From: Davidsoniella eucalypti | Taxonomy: Eukaryota; Ascomycota; Sordariomycetes; Microascales; Ceratocystidaceae | Assembly: GCA_004009845.1 (NCBI GenBank) | Contig: RMBW01000149.1 | Coordinates: 1-54,493 of the forward strand | Length of the DNA stretch: 54,493 bases | Direction of reading: 5' to 3' | Shown: one piece after another, positions 45,509-54,493 of the stretch | Numbering within the stretch: the first letter of the stretch is position 1 | Layout: every line of letters begins with the position of its first letter | Made by a program: the position numbers and the translations under genes | The notes under the pieces: model-generated | The model's input: the letters and a program-made list of their open reading frames with translations, nothing else | Database searches by the model: none | What the model was told of the DNA's origin: nothing

Positions 45509-48500
45509 TTATTCTTTCAGCAAGCTTGTAGGAATCTGTGGCTTGACGTCGGTAATGGCACTAAGCATCCTAATGGCATAGGTTGGTCAGTAACAAAGAT
45601 GATATTTTTGGGATCATGGCAAAGGGAAGTCAAACGCACTTGAGGTTTTGGTCACGCATGTCACGATCTAAAGCATCGATGTGCTTGGCGTTGATGCGGG
45701 CTCTAGCAAGCTACACGGTGGACGAATTAAAATTAGTGAGTGTTCTTGTATGCTATGTTGGGTGCCTTCAGCATAGAGACTGCCAGAGGGAGAGAGGGAT
45801 AATAGATACCGAGGCTAGGGCTGCCGACGATAGATCTTCGTCTTCATCGGCTCCTTGTTGGTTTGTGTTGGCAGAGTGTGTGACAGCAACCGCCGTCTCG
45901 TTCTCGTTCTCACCGTTATTTTCGTTGTCGGCCGCTGCTTCGTCGGCCGCAAAGGCATCGCTCCTGCGCTTATTCTTCTTGTTCTTCTTCTTCTTATTCT
46001 TCTTCTTGGACGGGGTGCTGCCTGCTGCATCCTCACCTTCGACCTCGCCGCCGTTGTTGTTGTTGTTATCATCGTTACCGTGGTCGTTGCCGTTGCCATC
46101 ATGCTTGATGGCGTTGTTGCTGCTTAAACCCTCTTCGGTCTCACCCTCACCTTGCTGCTGCTGCTGCTTGTTTTGATCAAGTAGCGCGTTGTTGTCATTA
46201 ATACCGGAAGAGGCTGTCGTCGTCGGTTTCGGCTGATCAGCTTCGTCGTCGGACATGGTCGCAAATCGGGATTCCGCGAGGCCCTTTGCTTTCACGGGGG
46301 TCGTCGTCGAGGCTGCGGCCGACGCCTGCCAAAACAAAAATCACTTGTAAGCCTTCCGTAGGTGGTTTGGTGGTAGTAGTAATGGTAGTAGAGAGGTGAT
46401 GGAGGTGATATGAAGAGGACTGGTGTCTAAACAGCCGTGGAATGCAGTACCTTGGCTTCAGCAATCTCCGCGTCCTTGACCTTCAGCTGTGCCTGGAGCT
46501 CTTCGAACAGCTTCTCCTTCTCCGCTGCCTGCTTCACCGCATCCTCAGCATCCGCCAGCTTCTTCTGTGCCGCTACAGCCTTGTCCATGGCCTCTAACGT
46601 CTTCTTCTGCTCTGTCTCCACTAACTCTACCATCGTGTGGTGCATGTCTTCGTAGTCAGCCTTGGCTGTCTTGACCTGCGCCTCGGCCTCTAACCGGTGC
46701 GCCTCGAGATCCTTCTGTACTAGAGCTAATTCGGCCTTCAGATCTGTCATTGCCTTTTGCTGTTCCTCGGTTGTCGTGCGTAGTGCCGTCAGTTCCTTGC
46801 GTGCCGCTTCTAGCTCGGCGCCGCCCGACTTGCCGCCGTTTTGCGCCGAGTCTAGGTCAGCTAGGGCATTGGCCTTCTCCATCTTCTCGATAGCTAGTTT
46901 CTGGCCCAAATCATCCAACTCTAGGTTGGCTTTCTCAAGCGACAGCTTTGCCTCGGCAAGCTCGGTGGGCAGAGCCTTGATAGCCTCGAGCTGCTCCTGA
47001 AGAGCTTGCGCCTTAGCCTCGGCGTCAGTGGCCTCGGCCTTCTTCTGATCTGCGAGATCCTCTAGCTGCTTCTTGAGAGTAGCTAAAGCGTGATCGGACT
47101 CGTTCTTGATAGCAGCAATGTCATCGGCATGCTTCGCTTGTTGCTTACGTAGTTCGTCTTGCTGAGAAGAGAGATCCTCTTGGAGCTTACGGGACTGTTC
47201 CTCCGCGCCATCAAGGGACTCTTGCTTGGAAACTAGCTCCTTCTGGTGACCGGTAATCAAGTTCATGATCTCGATCTGCTGCTCCTCATCCTTGTGCTTG
47301 ATGGTAGCCTCCTGCTTGGATATCTCAGCCTTGAGATCATCAATCTCCTTTTGTAGAGAAGCGACCTTGGTTTCGTGGGCAGTGTCGCCGGATTCTTGGG
47401 CCTTGGATAGTTCCGCCTTGTGAGAATCGATAGCGGCAGCAAGGTCAGCCTCGGCAGCAGCCTTGGCAGCAGCCAAAGCTTCGGCGTGGGAAGAGTTGAG
47501 GGCCTCCAGCTCGGAAGCGTGTGCAGCCTTGAGCTCATCAATATCCTTCAGCTCAGTAGCATGGGAAGCACTGAGCTCCTCAATCTTGCTAGAATGAGCA
47601 GTTCTAAGAGTCTCTAGTTCACTAGCATGAGCGGCCCTGAGCTCGTCAAGTTTAGATGACGACTCATCAGAGGCAGATGATGTAGCCTTCGATAGCTCCT
47701 CTGTATGCTGTGACTTGAGAGTCTCGATAGCAGCAGTGTGCTCGTCGGAGGCGGCCTTGATGGCAGCTTCGTGGCTTGCAGTGGCCTCGGCGAGAGACTT
47801 GACCAACTCGGCATGTTGAGCTTCAAGCTCCTCGAACTTGCTCTTGAAAGAAGCATTGCTACGCAGACTTTCGATCTCGGCTTCGAACTTTTGAGAAACC
47901 TGTTCTAGCTCGCTCTTGTATTTATCCTCGGCTTGGGTAGCCTCCTCCTTGGCCTTTTCGAGCTCGACCTTGGTGGATTCAAGGTCTGACGTAAGTTCAG
48001 CAACTGAAGTCTTGACAGTAGCAAGCTCGCTCGTGATTGTCTCGAGCTCAGCAGTCTTGGTCTTCAGTTCTTCCTGAGCAGTAGCAAGCTGAGCCTCGAT
48101 ATCTGCCTTGGCAGAAGAGGACTCGGAAGCAGTAGACTCAGCAGACGACTTTTGAGCAGCGATTTCGTTAGAAAGAGACGCGACCTTGGCTTCCAGCCCG
48201 GAGATAGTGGCCTCATAAGTAGATTTGATTTGCGATAGAGCGCCGTCTGCTTCTTCTGACGAAGAGGTACTAAGGTTTGCAATCTCGGCAGCTTGAGCAG
48301 CCTTGAGCTCGGCAATGGCGACCTCATGCTTAGCCTCTAGCTCGGAAATCTTTGTAGCAGACTCCGCATCGGCCTCTTTAGAAGCTTTGGTGATGGACTC
48401 CTTGAGGGACGCAACCTCATCTTCAAGAGACTCCTTGACGGCAAGGGCTTCAGAGACAGCAGCCTTGAGCTCAGCAAGCTCGACCTCTGCTGAGGATAGT

Positions 48501-49477
48501 TTGTCAGTTGAAGAAGCAACCTCGGCCTCGAGACCCTCGATGGCGGTTTGGTGCTGAGCCTTGAGATCGGTCAGAGCCTGTTCATTGTCAGTGCTAGAAA
48601 CAGTTTCCTTTTCAATCTGATCACCAAGCTCCGAAATCTTGTCTTCGCCAGATTGAACCTTGCTCTTGAGGGTTTCGATTTCGGTCTCCTTTTCAGCAAG
48701 CTTAGCCTTGAGCTCCTCAAGCTCCTTGGATGAAGTAGCACTAGGGGTTACAGAACGAGTGGTAAGTCTACTGGTTGAGGCACCGACAGAGCCACCGACA
48801 GACGACAGACGCTTTTTGGGTGCATCAGTAGAAATTACAGATGCCGATTGTCTAGAGGAAACGCTAGGAGCTCTAGTGGCACCGATAGTGCTGGTACTGG
48901 CGCGCGAAGCAGCGCGGGTGGCGCTTGTGGCAGTAGTGGACGTGGTCGAAGAGGACAGAGGCTTGCGTGTAGTAGTGCTCGAAGCAATTGTGCTGGTGCG
49001 TCTTTCAGCAGCAGCACGCGAAGGAGAGGCAGGCAGGGTCGAATTGGACACTATAGATGACTGGCGGCGAGCAGCTGTGCTGGTAAGTGACGAAGGACGC
49101 TTCTTCTCATCTTCCGAGGCCGAGACGGACGTGGTCGCACGATGGCTGGCGGTGGTCGAAGCCGCAGGACGGCGAACAGTAGAGCCGATGGTCGGACGGG
49201 TTGGGGGCTTAGTGAGTCCACCGGTCGCACGAGCCGTTGTTGTCGTTGATTTGGCGGTAGCGGTGGTGCTCGTAGGGGCAGCAGGACGACGCACTCCGCT
49301 AGGCGTAGTCGAGGTGGCGGACATCTTCTTCAACTCTTGCTTGGGACTAGTGACAGTCGATGAAGAAACTGAGGCTTTTGACTCTGGCGACGTAGGGATA
49401 GACGAAGAAGTTGGCGCGGGGGAAGGGGCCTTGACTTGTTCCGGCTTGGGCGATTCGATGGCTTCGGCGTCAGACAT
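45509..49477 (-). CDS. Large coiled-coil protein with basic Ser/Thr-rich head and Lys-rich tail
   Basis: Exons 46451-49477, 45810-46325, 45640-45710 and 45509-45569; introns 125, 99 and 70 bp; 1224 residues. Residues 1 to about 250 are disordered, Ser/Thr/Ala-rich and basic (repeats such as RRPAAPTSTTATAKS), as in microtubule-associated proteins. Residues about 250-1009 are an almost continuous heptad coiled coil rich in A, E, K, L, S, with internal repeats of 'ELKAAHASELEAL' type (about residues 600-700). Exon 2 adds acidic and Asn/Gln-rich sequence and the basic 'KKKNKKKKNKKNKRR'. The last exons give a short helix 'HIDALDRDMRDQNLKM' and the end TSLLKE. If intron 1 is retained, translation stops after seven residues (VLHSTAV) at 46427. 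Resembles fungal 'M protein repeat' proteins; cytoskeletal or tethering roles are plausible but unproven. Confidence 0.8.
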
Positions 49478-52400
49478 TGTGATAGATGCGAAGATAGCCT
49501 ACAAAACTGACGATGGTCTAAAAAGGGGGGATAGAAGACAACGAGGTAGATATAGAACAAGAAAAAAAGAAAGAGGAGGGAGAAAAACCAAAGGAAGCGA
49601 ATTGGCGGGCAATTGGTTAAGAGGTTTAAGCGGACCGCAAATCTCGAGAGCTCTGCAGATGAGAAAGAAGAAGGAAGAGTCAGTTAACAGTCAGGTGGAA
49701 AGTTTGGTAGAGGATGCGACATGGAGCAGTTGGGTGGGTTGAGCAGTAGCAGAGACAGTATGGTTAGTAGAGCCACTCAGTAGAGTTAGTATATAGGTAG
49801 TGGACTTTGATATCTCACTGCCCTCCATAGAGACTCAAAAAGTATCAAACGAAAAGGCTGGCTTAGTTGTACCGACAATCGAATAAAAGAACAAAAGAAC
49901 AAAAGATGACAGAAAGAAAACAGAAGAGGGCGGCGCATTGACTAAATCTTGCGCCACCCTAACTAACAATGTCGCTGTAATAATGGCGGGCTAGTCCCCC
50001 GCAAGCTAGGAATTTATAGCAGGAATGCTACAAACTAAGTACCGACCATAGCTTCTTTTGCAAGTAAACAACAGCTGTAAATTCTCAAGCCAAAAATATG
50101 CCGGAAGGAATAAAAAACAAAGTCTATAAACAAAGGACTGATCAACGAAACACAGAAACAACATGTTTTGTGGCATGAGAACAACAGCACAAACAAACCG
50201 ACCAGAAAACAAAGCACAGCAGTGATTAGAATCACGAGTCGATATGTGAATATGCTTCCTTCATTCCTTCTATAACCTCCAGTACCAAAACAAGGCGGCC
50301 ATGGCCGATGCCTCGTTGGCTAAGGATTTCGGATATGTTGACATGAAGACGATGTACAGACGAGCAAATAAACATGCTGGCTTTGGCTCGCATCGTGCAT
50401 ATATCGAAGGAGAGAGCAACGGTTAAAGAGGCTTTCCATTTCCCCTTTCTCTCTATTTCTCTTCGATCGATGGGACGGTTCATGTGGGATGATGGTTCTA
50501 GCCTATCTTTTTTTTTCATACTGCGTTCGAGACGTCCTGATGCAGGCTGGCTGCAGTTGTGGGATTGGGTGACTGACTCTGTTTGGTGCTGCTGTTGCTT
50601 TTTTTTTTTTTTTTTTGCTTTTGCTACATGGAACATATCGACGGGTTGGATAGAAGCTTACCTAGACAGAAGAAAAAGCTGGCATAAAGACAGTATAGAA
50701 TGATTAAGCAGGTCAAGAGAAGAAGCCTTCAAAGCGGGAGATGATATAATCGAAAGAATGGAAGAGTAAACGAAGGGCAAAGTATAAAGGACGTAAAAGA
50801 TGCCGAGGGGGGAAAACAAGGCACGAATTCTCGATAGTAATTTCTTTAGCGTGATGATGACGAAGAAGAAAGGAAGAAAAAGAAAAAGAAATCAAAAATT
50901 GTCAGAAGGAGAATTCGGGTTATTTGCTCTAGAGCTGAGAAGAACAAAATGCAAAGGAACTGCGGGCTGGGTAGGCAACAAGCAGATAAGGGAAGGAACT
51001 AAGTTGGGGAAAGGAGGAAGGAAAACAACCATTTTAGCAATTAGTGTTTGCTGGGCGATCTACAAAAGAGTTAAAGAAGCAATATATAGCAACGCTCGCC
51101 TCTGTCATTTGTCTTGCGAGCAGGAGTTTCACATGAATCTTGACAATTCGAGCCTGTAAGATGTTAATATCTTGAACCATGTCCTCTAGTATAATTCACA
51201 CTCTATCATTTTTCTGCACGTCTACTACATATGTTCCTTCGGTACTGAACAGATGTGCCATACAGGGTAGAAAGGAGGAAATTGCCGTGTCGGCCTTGAA
51301 CAGTTCTTTCCAATGGTCCAGAACACCAGTCATAGTAGCAGTTGCCCACTTTGCAGATACCCCGACTAAGAATTGGCCAATGAGTAATTCTTGAAACTCA
51401 AGTATGTTTTTGTAGTTTATTTTTGCATCTTTTAGCCTGACATGAGACTCTTCGGCCTCCCTATAGTTACTATTGTACGCCTTCTTCTTCATACTATGTA
51501 TTTTTATATCTATACTCCAAGATGCCTTTTTTGCTGGGACTTGAGTAATTGCACAGCACGAAGCCACCATGACCAATATTTCCGTTCAGCCCTCTCATTT
51601 TTTAATTACAATCCACCCTAAACTCAGGTAAACGTGCTACAAATTGCGGTGGATCGAACATCGCGCCGCGTCCCTGGATTTGGCGTTATGATTGATTGGA
51701 ACATGTAGAAGTGGAAAGACTAACAGTCGGAGAGAAGAAGAGAGAGAGGCCCATTTCTTTCTTTAGCCCCCCCCCCCCCTTCCTCCAGACCCTCCCCATG
51801 CTCTGATCATAATCATGCTCTGTCGCGTCTGCATATCGCTTTTGTTTTCGTGCTAGACAGACCCAGAAAACAAGCTCTTTCTTTCTATCTATCTCGTTTA
51901 ACATGTAGTTATACATTATGCATACATATGCTTTTAATATTATCTGCAAGCTGCGCGTTGCACCTGCATGTGCTCGTTTCGTTTCGTTTCAACCCATTGC
52001 CGCTAATCCAACAATATTCCCCTTCTTTTTTCCAGAGTTTAACAAAAAATAAAATTCAAAATCATGGATGCATGTGCAACTGCAACTCTAAATATCAGAC
52101 AAGCTATATTCAAGAACAGACGTTGATATTGATTTCAGGGGTTCTACTAGCAGCATTATCTTTTTTTTTTTTTTTCTTACTAGCTAGTTGCAAGCTCACT
52201 ACACAAGTAGAAAAAGAAAACCTTGAAAAAGGACACTGTTTAACTATTTGTTATCGGGGTACAAAATATTGATTTTAACCGTCTTTCTCACAAGTGTCAA
52301 GTTTATATTGAACAATATCTACATCTACATATCTATCGATTTACGTTTCGACATGGCCTAGAGAAACATTGTTCTATTTGTCGTCGTGTTTATTCATGAA

Positions 52401-52679
52401 TTATTTCAAAGTCTGCCAAGGTTTTACAACACCCCGATCTCTTACCGGTCAAACACAATAACTATTTCATGTCTGTCTAAGATTATAGGTTGCCATCTCC
52501 TAGGCTCGGTGAACTGGTGGTCAACACTCCGCCCTAGCAAAACATATTTTACCTTGATTTCATTTACTCAACTTCTATCTACATACCATTATCTCACAGC
52601 AAAAGCCCGTCTTGTCCCGTCCACGATACCACGCTTTATAGTGCCCACTATTACCACTTTGCTCAAGAATCACCCGTAA
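49478..52679. other. Gene-free 3.2-kb region upstream of the coiled-coil gene
   Basis: The first few hundred bases hold the coiled-coil gene's leader and promoter. Homopolymers T18 (50599-50616) and C13 (51767-51779) occur. One minus-strand frame from ATG 51570 to 51196 (about 124 codons) has a protein-like composition ('VSAKWATATMTGVLDHWKE') but no family resemblance, no neighbouring exons and no good evidence of expression; I do not call it a gene. Confidence 0.45.
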
Positions 52680-52751
52680 TCCGATATGGTCTAGGGGCTA
52701 GGATATCTCGCTCTCACCGAGAAGGCCGGGGTTCGATTCCCCGTATCGGAG
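52680..52751 (+). tRNA. tRNA-Glu (anticodon CTC)
   Basis: 72 nt with a perfect 7-bp acceptor stem (TCCGATA with TATCGGA, discriminator G at 52751). The anticodon arm CTCG-CTCTCAC-CGAG puts CTC at the anticodon, reading GAG. The T arm GGGG-TTCGATT-CCCC contains the B box; GGTCTAGGGGCTAGG is the D arm/A box. No intron. CCA is not encoded, as in eukaryotes. Six T at 52782-52787 provide a Pol III terminator. Confidence 0.97.
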
Positions 52752-54157
52752 ACAACAACGGCGACGCTTCGGCGTCTTCGCTTTTTTGTCTTTAAATTCT
52801 CTTAAGCTTCCTTTTTTTCCGTGTTTTTGTACGTGCTGTCTTTCTTTTTTGTCTCCTAACATTTGATTTAGGTTTCGGTTTCCCTAGCGGGTTTCCTCGT
52901 GTTCAGGTTTTTCTTCGTTTTCTTTTTCTTGGTTGAATCTGGCGAGGCGAACCAGTGCTTGATAAAGGCTTGACCGAACCAAACCATCTTCCTCCCTACT
53001 ACACCTTATATGCACTACTATCTCTCTTGGTATATCTTGTTTATAACGTCCCTTCAGCCTAATACCCTCTTGTTAAATCAATTCTTCAAACAAAAAGTTC
53101 TTTGGTATCACTAGATCCAAGATCACATTGTTAACCGGAAAATGTCTTGATATTTAGGCATAACAGCCAACCACCAGTTAGCCAGTTATATATAGCATGA
53201 CGCAAACAAACATTAGCTTGGACTCTTTTTGTTTCTCTTCTCCCATGTCAATGTCAAGGACCAACAGGTTTCCCCGATTTTTTACATGAATCCCTAACGT
53301 TCAGACGGTTTGTTAAAACAATGAAAAAATGAAAAAAGTACCGTCAAAGGAGGAGGGGTAACGATCCTTCCACCTTAACAGATACATATATCTGTACAAT
53401 GACTACATGTGTATACGTTGTCACATAATATTAAAAACTGTAAAATGATTGGTATGCTACCATTGTCTTGTTTGTATAACACTAGTAATATTATATATCA
53501 GATGGTACTAGCCTTTGGAGAGCTCTAGTTAGCGACAATCTTTTCCACGCGAATTCTACTTGGTTCACGTCCTTGCATGAGGAAACGATCACATGCAAAT
53601 ATTTATTGTAATAACCAGTAAAAAAAAAAGGGCATCTATATTCGAAAGCTGCATTGTAACCTTTACATTTCTTTTATCCATTATATATTTTGTTGATCAT
53701 TTGAGATATCGAAGGGACATCTGAAAAAAAAAAATTAATCTTGTTATCACAATTGTTTATAAATAGTCATGATCTTCTTATAGGAAAAGGAAGAGGGATG
53801 GTATCATATATTCAAACCAAAAAAAAACCCCCAAAAAATCCTAACTAACCGATAAGAAAAAAATGTAAAAATGAGAGGACATGTTACACGACTAAATAAA
53901 AGAGAATACTGCAAAACAGAAGAGCAAACTTTATATTTTGTTCACAGCCAGTGATGGCTAACCAAGTTATACCAACATACAAAAACAATAATGAAAAAAA
54001 GACATACTGGATCCAGCCCTGTTTATACCATTTTTTTTGTCCCTTCTTATCTTCTTCGTATATATACCTATATGATATCTATCCACAGGGATATAATGAA
54101 AATATATATCAAAATGACCACCGAAGCACCCCAAACAAAGAAAGTCCAGCATTGATA
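52752..54157. other. Gene-free region between the tRNA and the right-edge gene
   Basis: About 1.4 kb, AT-rich, with many A and T runs (for example 53620-53630, 53724-53734, 53819-53826). Apart from the tRNA trailer I see no gene, RNA or repeat. The end near 54157 is the 3' flank of the minus-strand gene at the edge. Confidence 0.5.
52763..52787 (+). terminator. tRNA 3' trailer: cUUCGg hairpin then T6 Pol III terminator
   Basis: GACGC-TTCG-GCGTC (52763-52776) forms a perfect 5-bp stem with the exceptionally stable C(UUCG)G tetraloop, 11 bases after the tRNA end. The T run at 52782-52787 follows five bases later. Pol III needs only the T run; the hairpin before it resembles a bacterial intrinsic terminator and would be part of the pre-tRNA trailer. 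Confidence 0.6.
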
Positions 54158-54493
54158 TCAAGACTCGTCTTCTAGTAACGCTGACCATGCTTTCGTGATT
54201 TTGTCCTCGATGGTCGCCAACACCTCTCCAAAATTCGGCCCTTTTGTTGCCTTCTTGGGGTTATATCCCTTCACGGGTTCAAACCCATCATCAGAACCAA
54301 ATTCTGAGTCGTCATTTGATACAAACAACTCCTCATCTTGCTGCTGCTGCTGTTGCTGATCTAGTGAGATTTCTCCATTGGCAATCTGCCATTCCCAACG
54401 CGTTTGATACATCGATCGAAGCCATGATAACGCCGAACTTGCAAGATACAGCGTGTTCTCAGTGAAGGTAAACTTCTTCTCGTGTAACCCTTT
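54158..54493 (-). CDS. Unrecognised protein, C-terminal 111 residues only
   Basis: The minus strand is open from the right edge (first codon 54491-54493) to TAA-type stop at 54158, so the gene continues outside the window. An internal ATG at 54412 is unlikely to be the start, because the upstream codons read a well-formed segment 'KFTFTENTLYLASSALSWLR' directly into 'SMYQTRWEWQIANGEIS'. Then follow a poly-Gln run (seven Q), an acidic stretch 'NDDSEFGSDDGFEP' and a final helix 'GEVLATIEDKITKAWSALLE'. I do not recognise the family. The amphipathic Trp/Leu-rich start and acidic linker suggest the end of a larger soluble protein. Confidence 0.6.
   Translation of the reverse strand, partial: KGLHEKKFTFTENTLYLASSALSWLRSMYQTRWEWQIANGEISLDQQQQQQQDEELFVSNDDSEFGSDDGFEPVKGYNPKKATKGPNFGEVLATIEDKITKAWSALLEDES

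Noticed and set aside
48660..49742. 360-codon plus-strand frame opposite the coiled-coil gene
   Set aside because: A shadow of the compositionally biased Ser/Ala/Thr coding strand; its product is a low-complexity Val/Ala/Arg-rich string with no domain.
51196..51570. Minus-strand frame of about 124 codons in the gap before the tRNA
   Set aside because: Protein-like composition, but no recognised domain, no flanking exons and no start context; left as unresolved rather than called a gene.
1..54493. CRISPR arrays, prophage, bacterial insertion sequences or autonomous transposons
   Set aside because: No regularly spaced repeats, no transposase, integrase or reverse-transcriptase frame found; gene structure is eukaryotic throughout.

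Overview
The window is nuclear DNA of a filamentous ascomycete, most likely Pezizomycotina; I cannot name the species. The evidence is short GT-AG introns (50-228 bp) with CTAAC/CTGAC-type branch points, AT-rich intergenic DNA, and fungal gene models such as a two-BIR Bir1, an Msc2-type zinc transporter, a cytochrome P450 and a fungus-specific membrane protein. Genes lie on both strands with no operons. I rebuilt the exons by hand from splice sites, reading phase and family resemblance.

Layout: PAT1 N-terminus (minus, cut by the left edge); about 2.8 kb of gene-free DNA; BIR1/survivin (minus, 2968-6247); saccharolysin-type oligopeptidase PRD1 (minus, 7091-9326); Cdc4-type myosin light chain (minus, 11997-12601); a SAM methyltransferase (minus, 14500-15482); an MSC2 zinc transporter (minus, 16485-18938); 3.4 kb without genes; ALG1 (plus, 22316-23948), convergent with a UBE2G-type ubiquitin conjugase (minus, 24791-25447); SNU23 (minus) and DPH5 (plus) divergent from a 398-bp gap; an F-box-like protein (plus, 30193-32053), convergent with a CoA-binding protein (minus, 32281-32816); 3.5 kb without genes; a fungal membrane protein (plus, 36286-37350); NCR1/NPC1 sterol transporter (plus, 38008-41953); a cytochrome P450 (plus, 43062-45019), convergent with a 1224-residue coiled-coil protein (minus, 45509-49477); tRNA-Glu(CTC) at 52680-52751; and the C-terminus of an unrecognised gene at the right edge.

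The genes are mostly housekeeping functions: mRNA decapping, chromosome segregation, peptide turnover, cytokinesis, ER zinc, N-glycan synthesis, ubiquitin, splicing, diphthamide and sterol traffic. They do not form one pathway and I see no metabolic or defence cluster.

Three things stand out. First, seven single-base losses interrupt the otherwise excellent reading frames of BIR1 and PRD1, all between about 5000 and 8366, while every other complete gene reads cleanly; a local sequence-quality problem is the simplest explanation, real decay or recoding the alternatives. Second, a very short (about 45-50 bp) element ending in an A or T run occurs three times in two gene-free regions, and two copies are flanked by perfect 11-12 bp direct repeats, as expected of target-primed retroposition. 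Third, PRD1 has a 92-codon in-frame 5' extension without ATG and without any acidic residue, which resembles a non-AUG-initiated mitochondrial or membrane leader.
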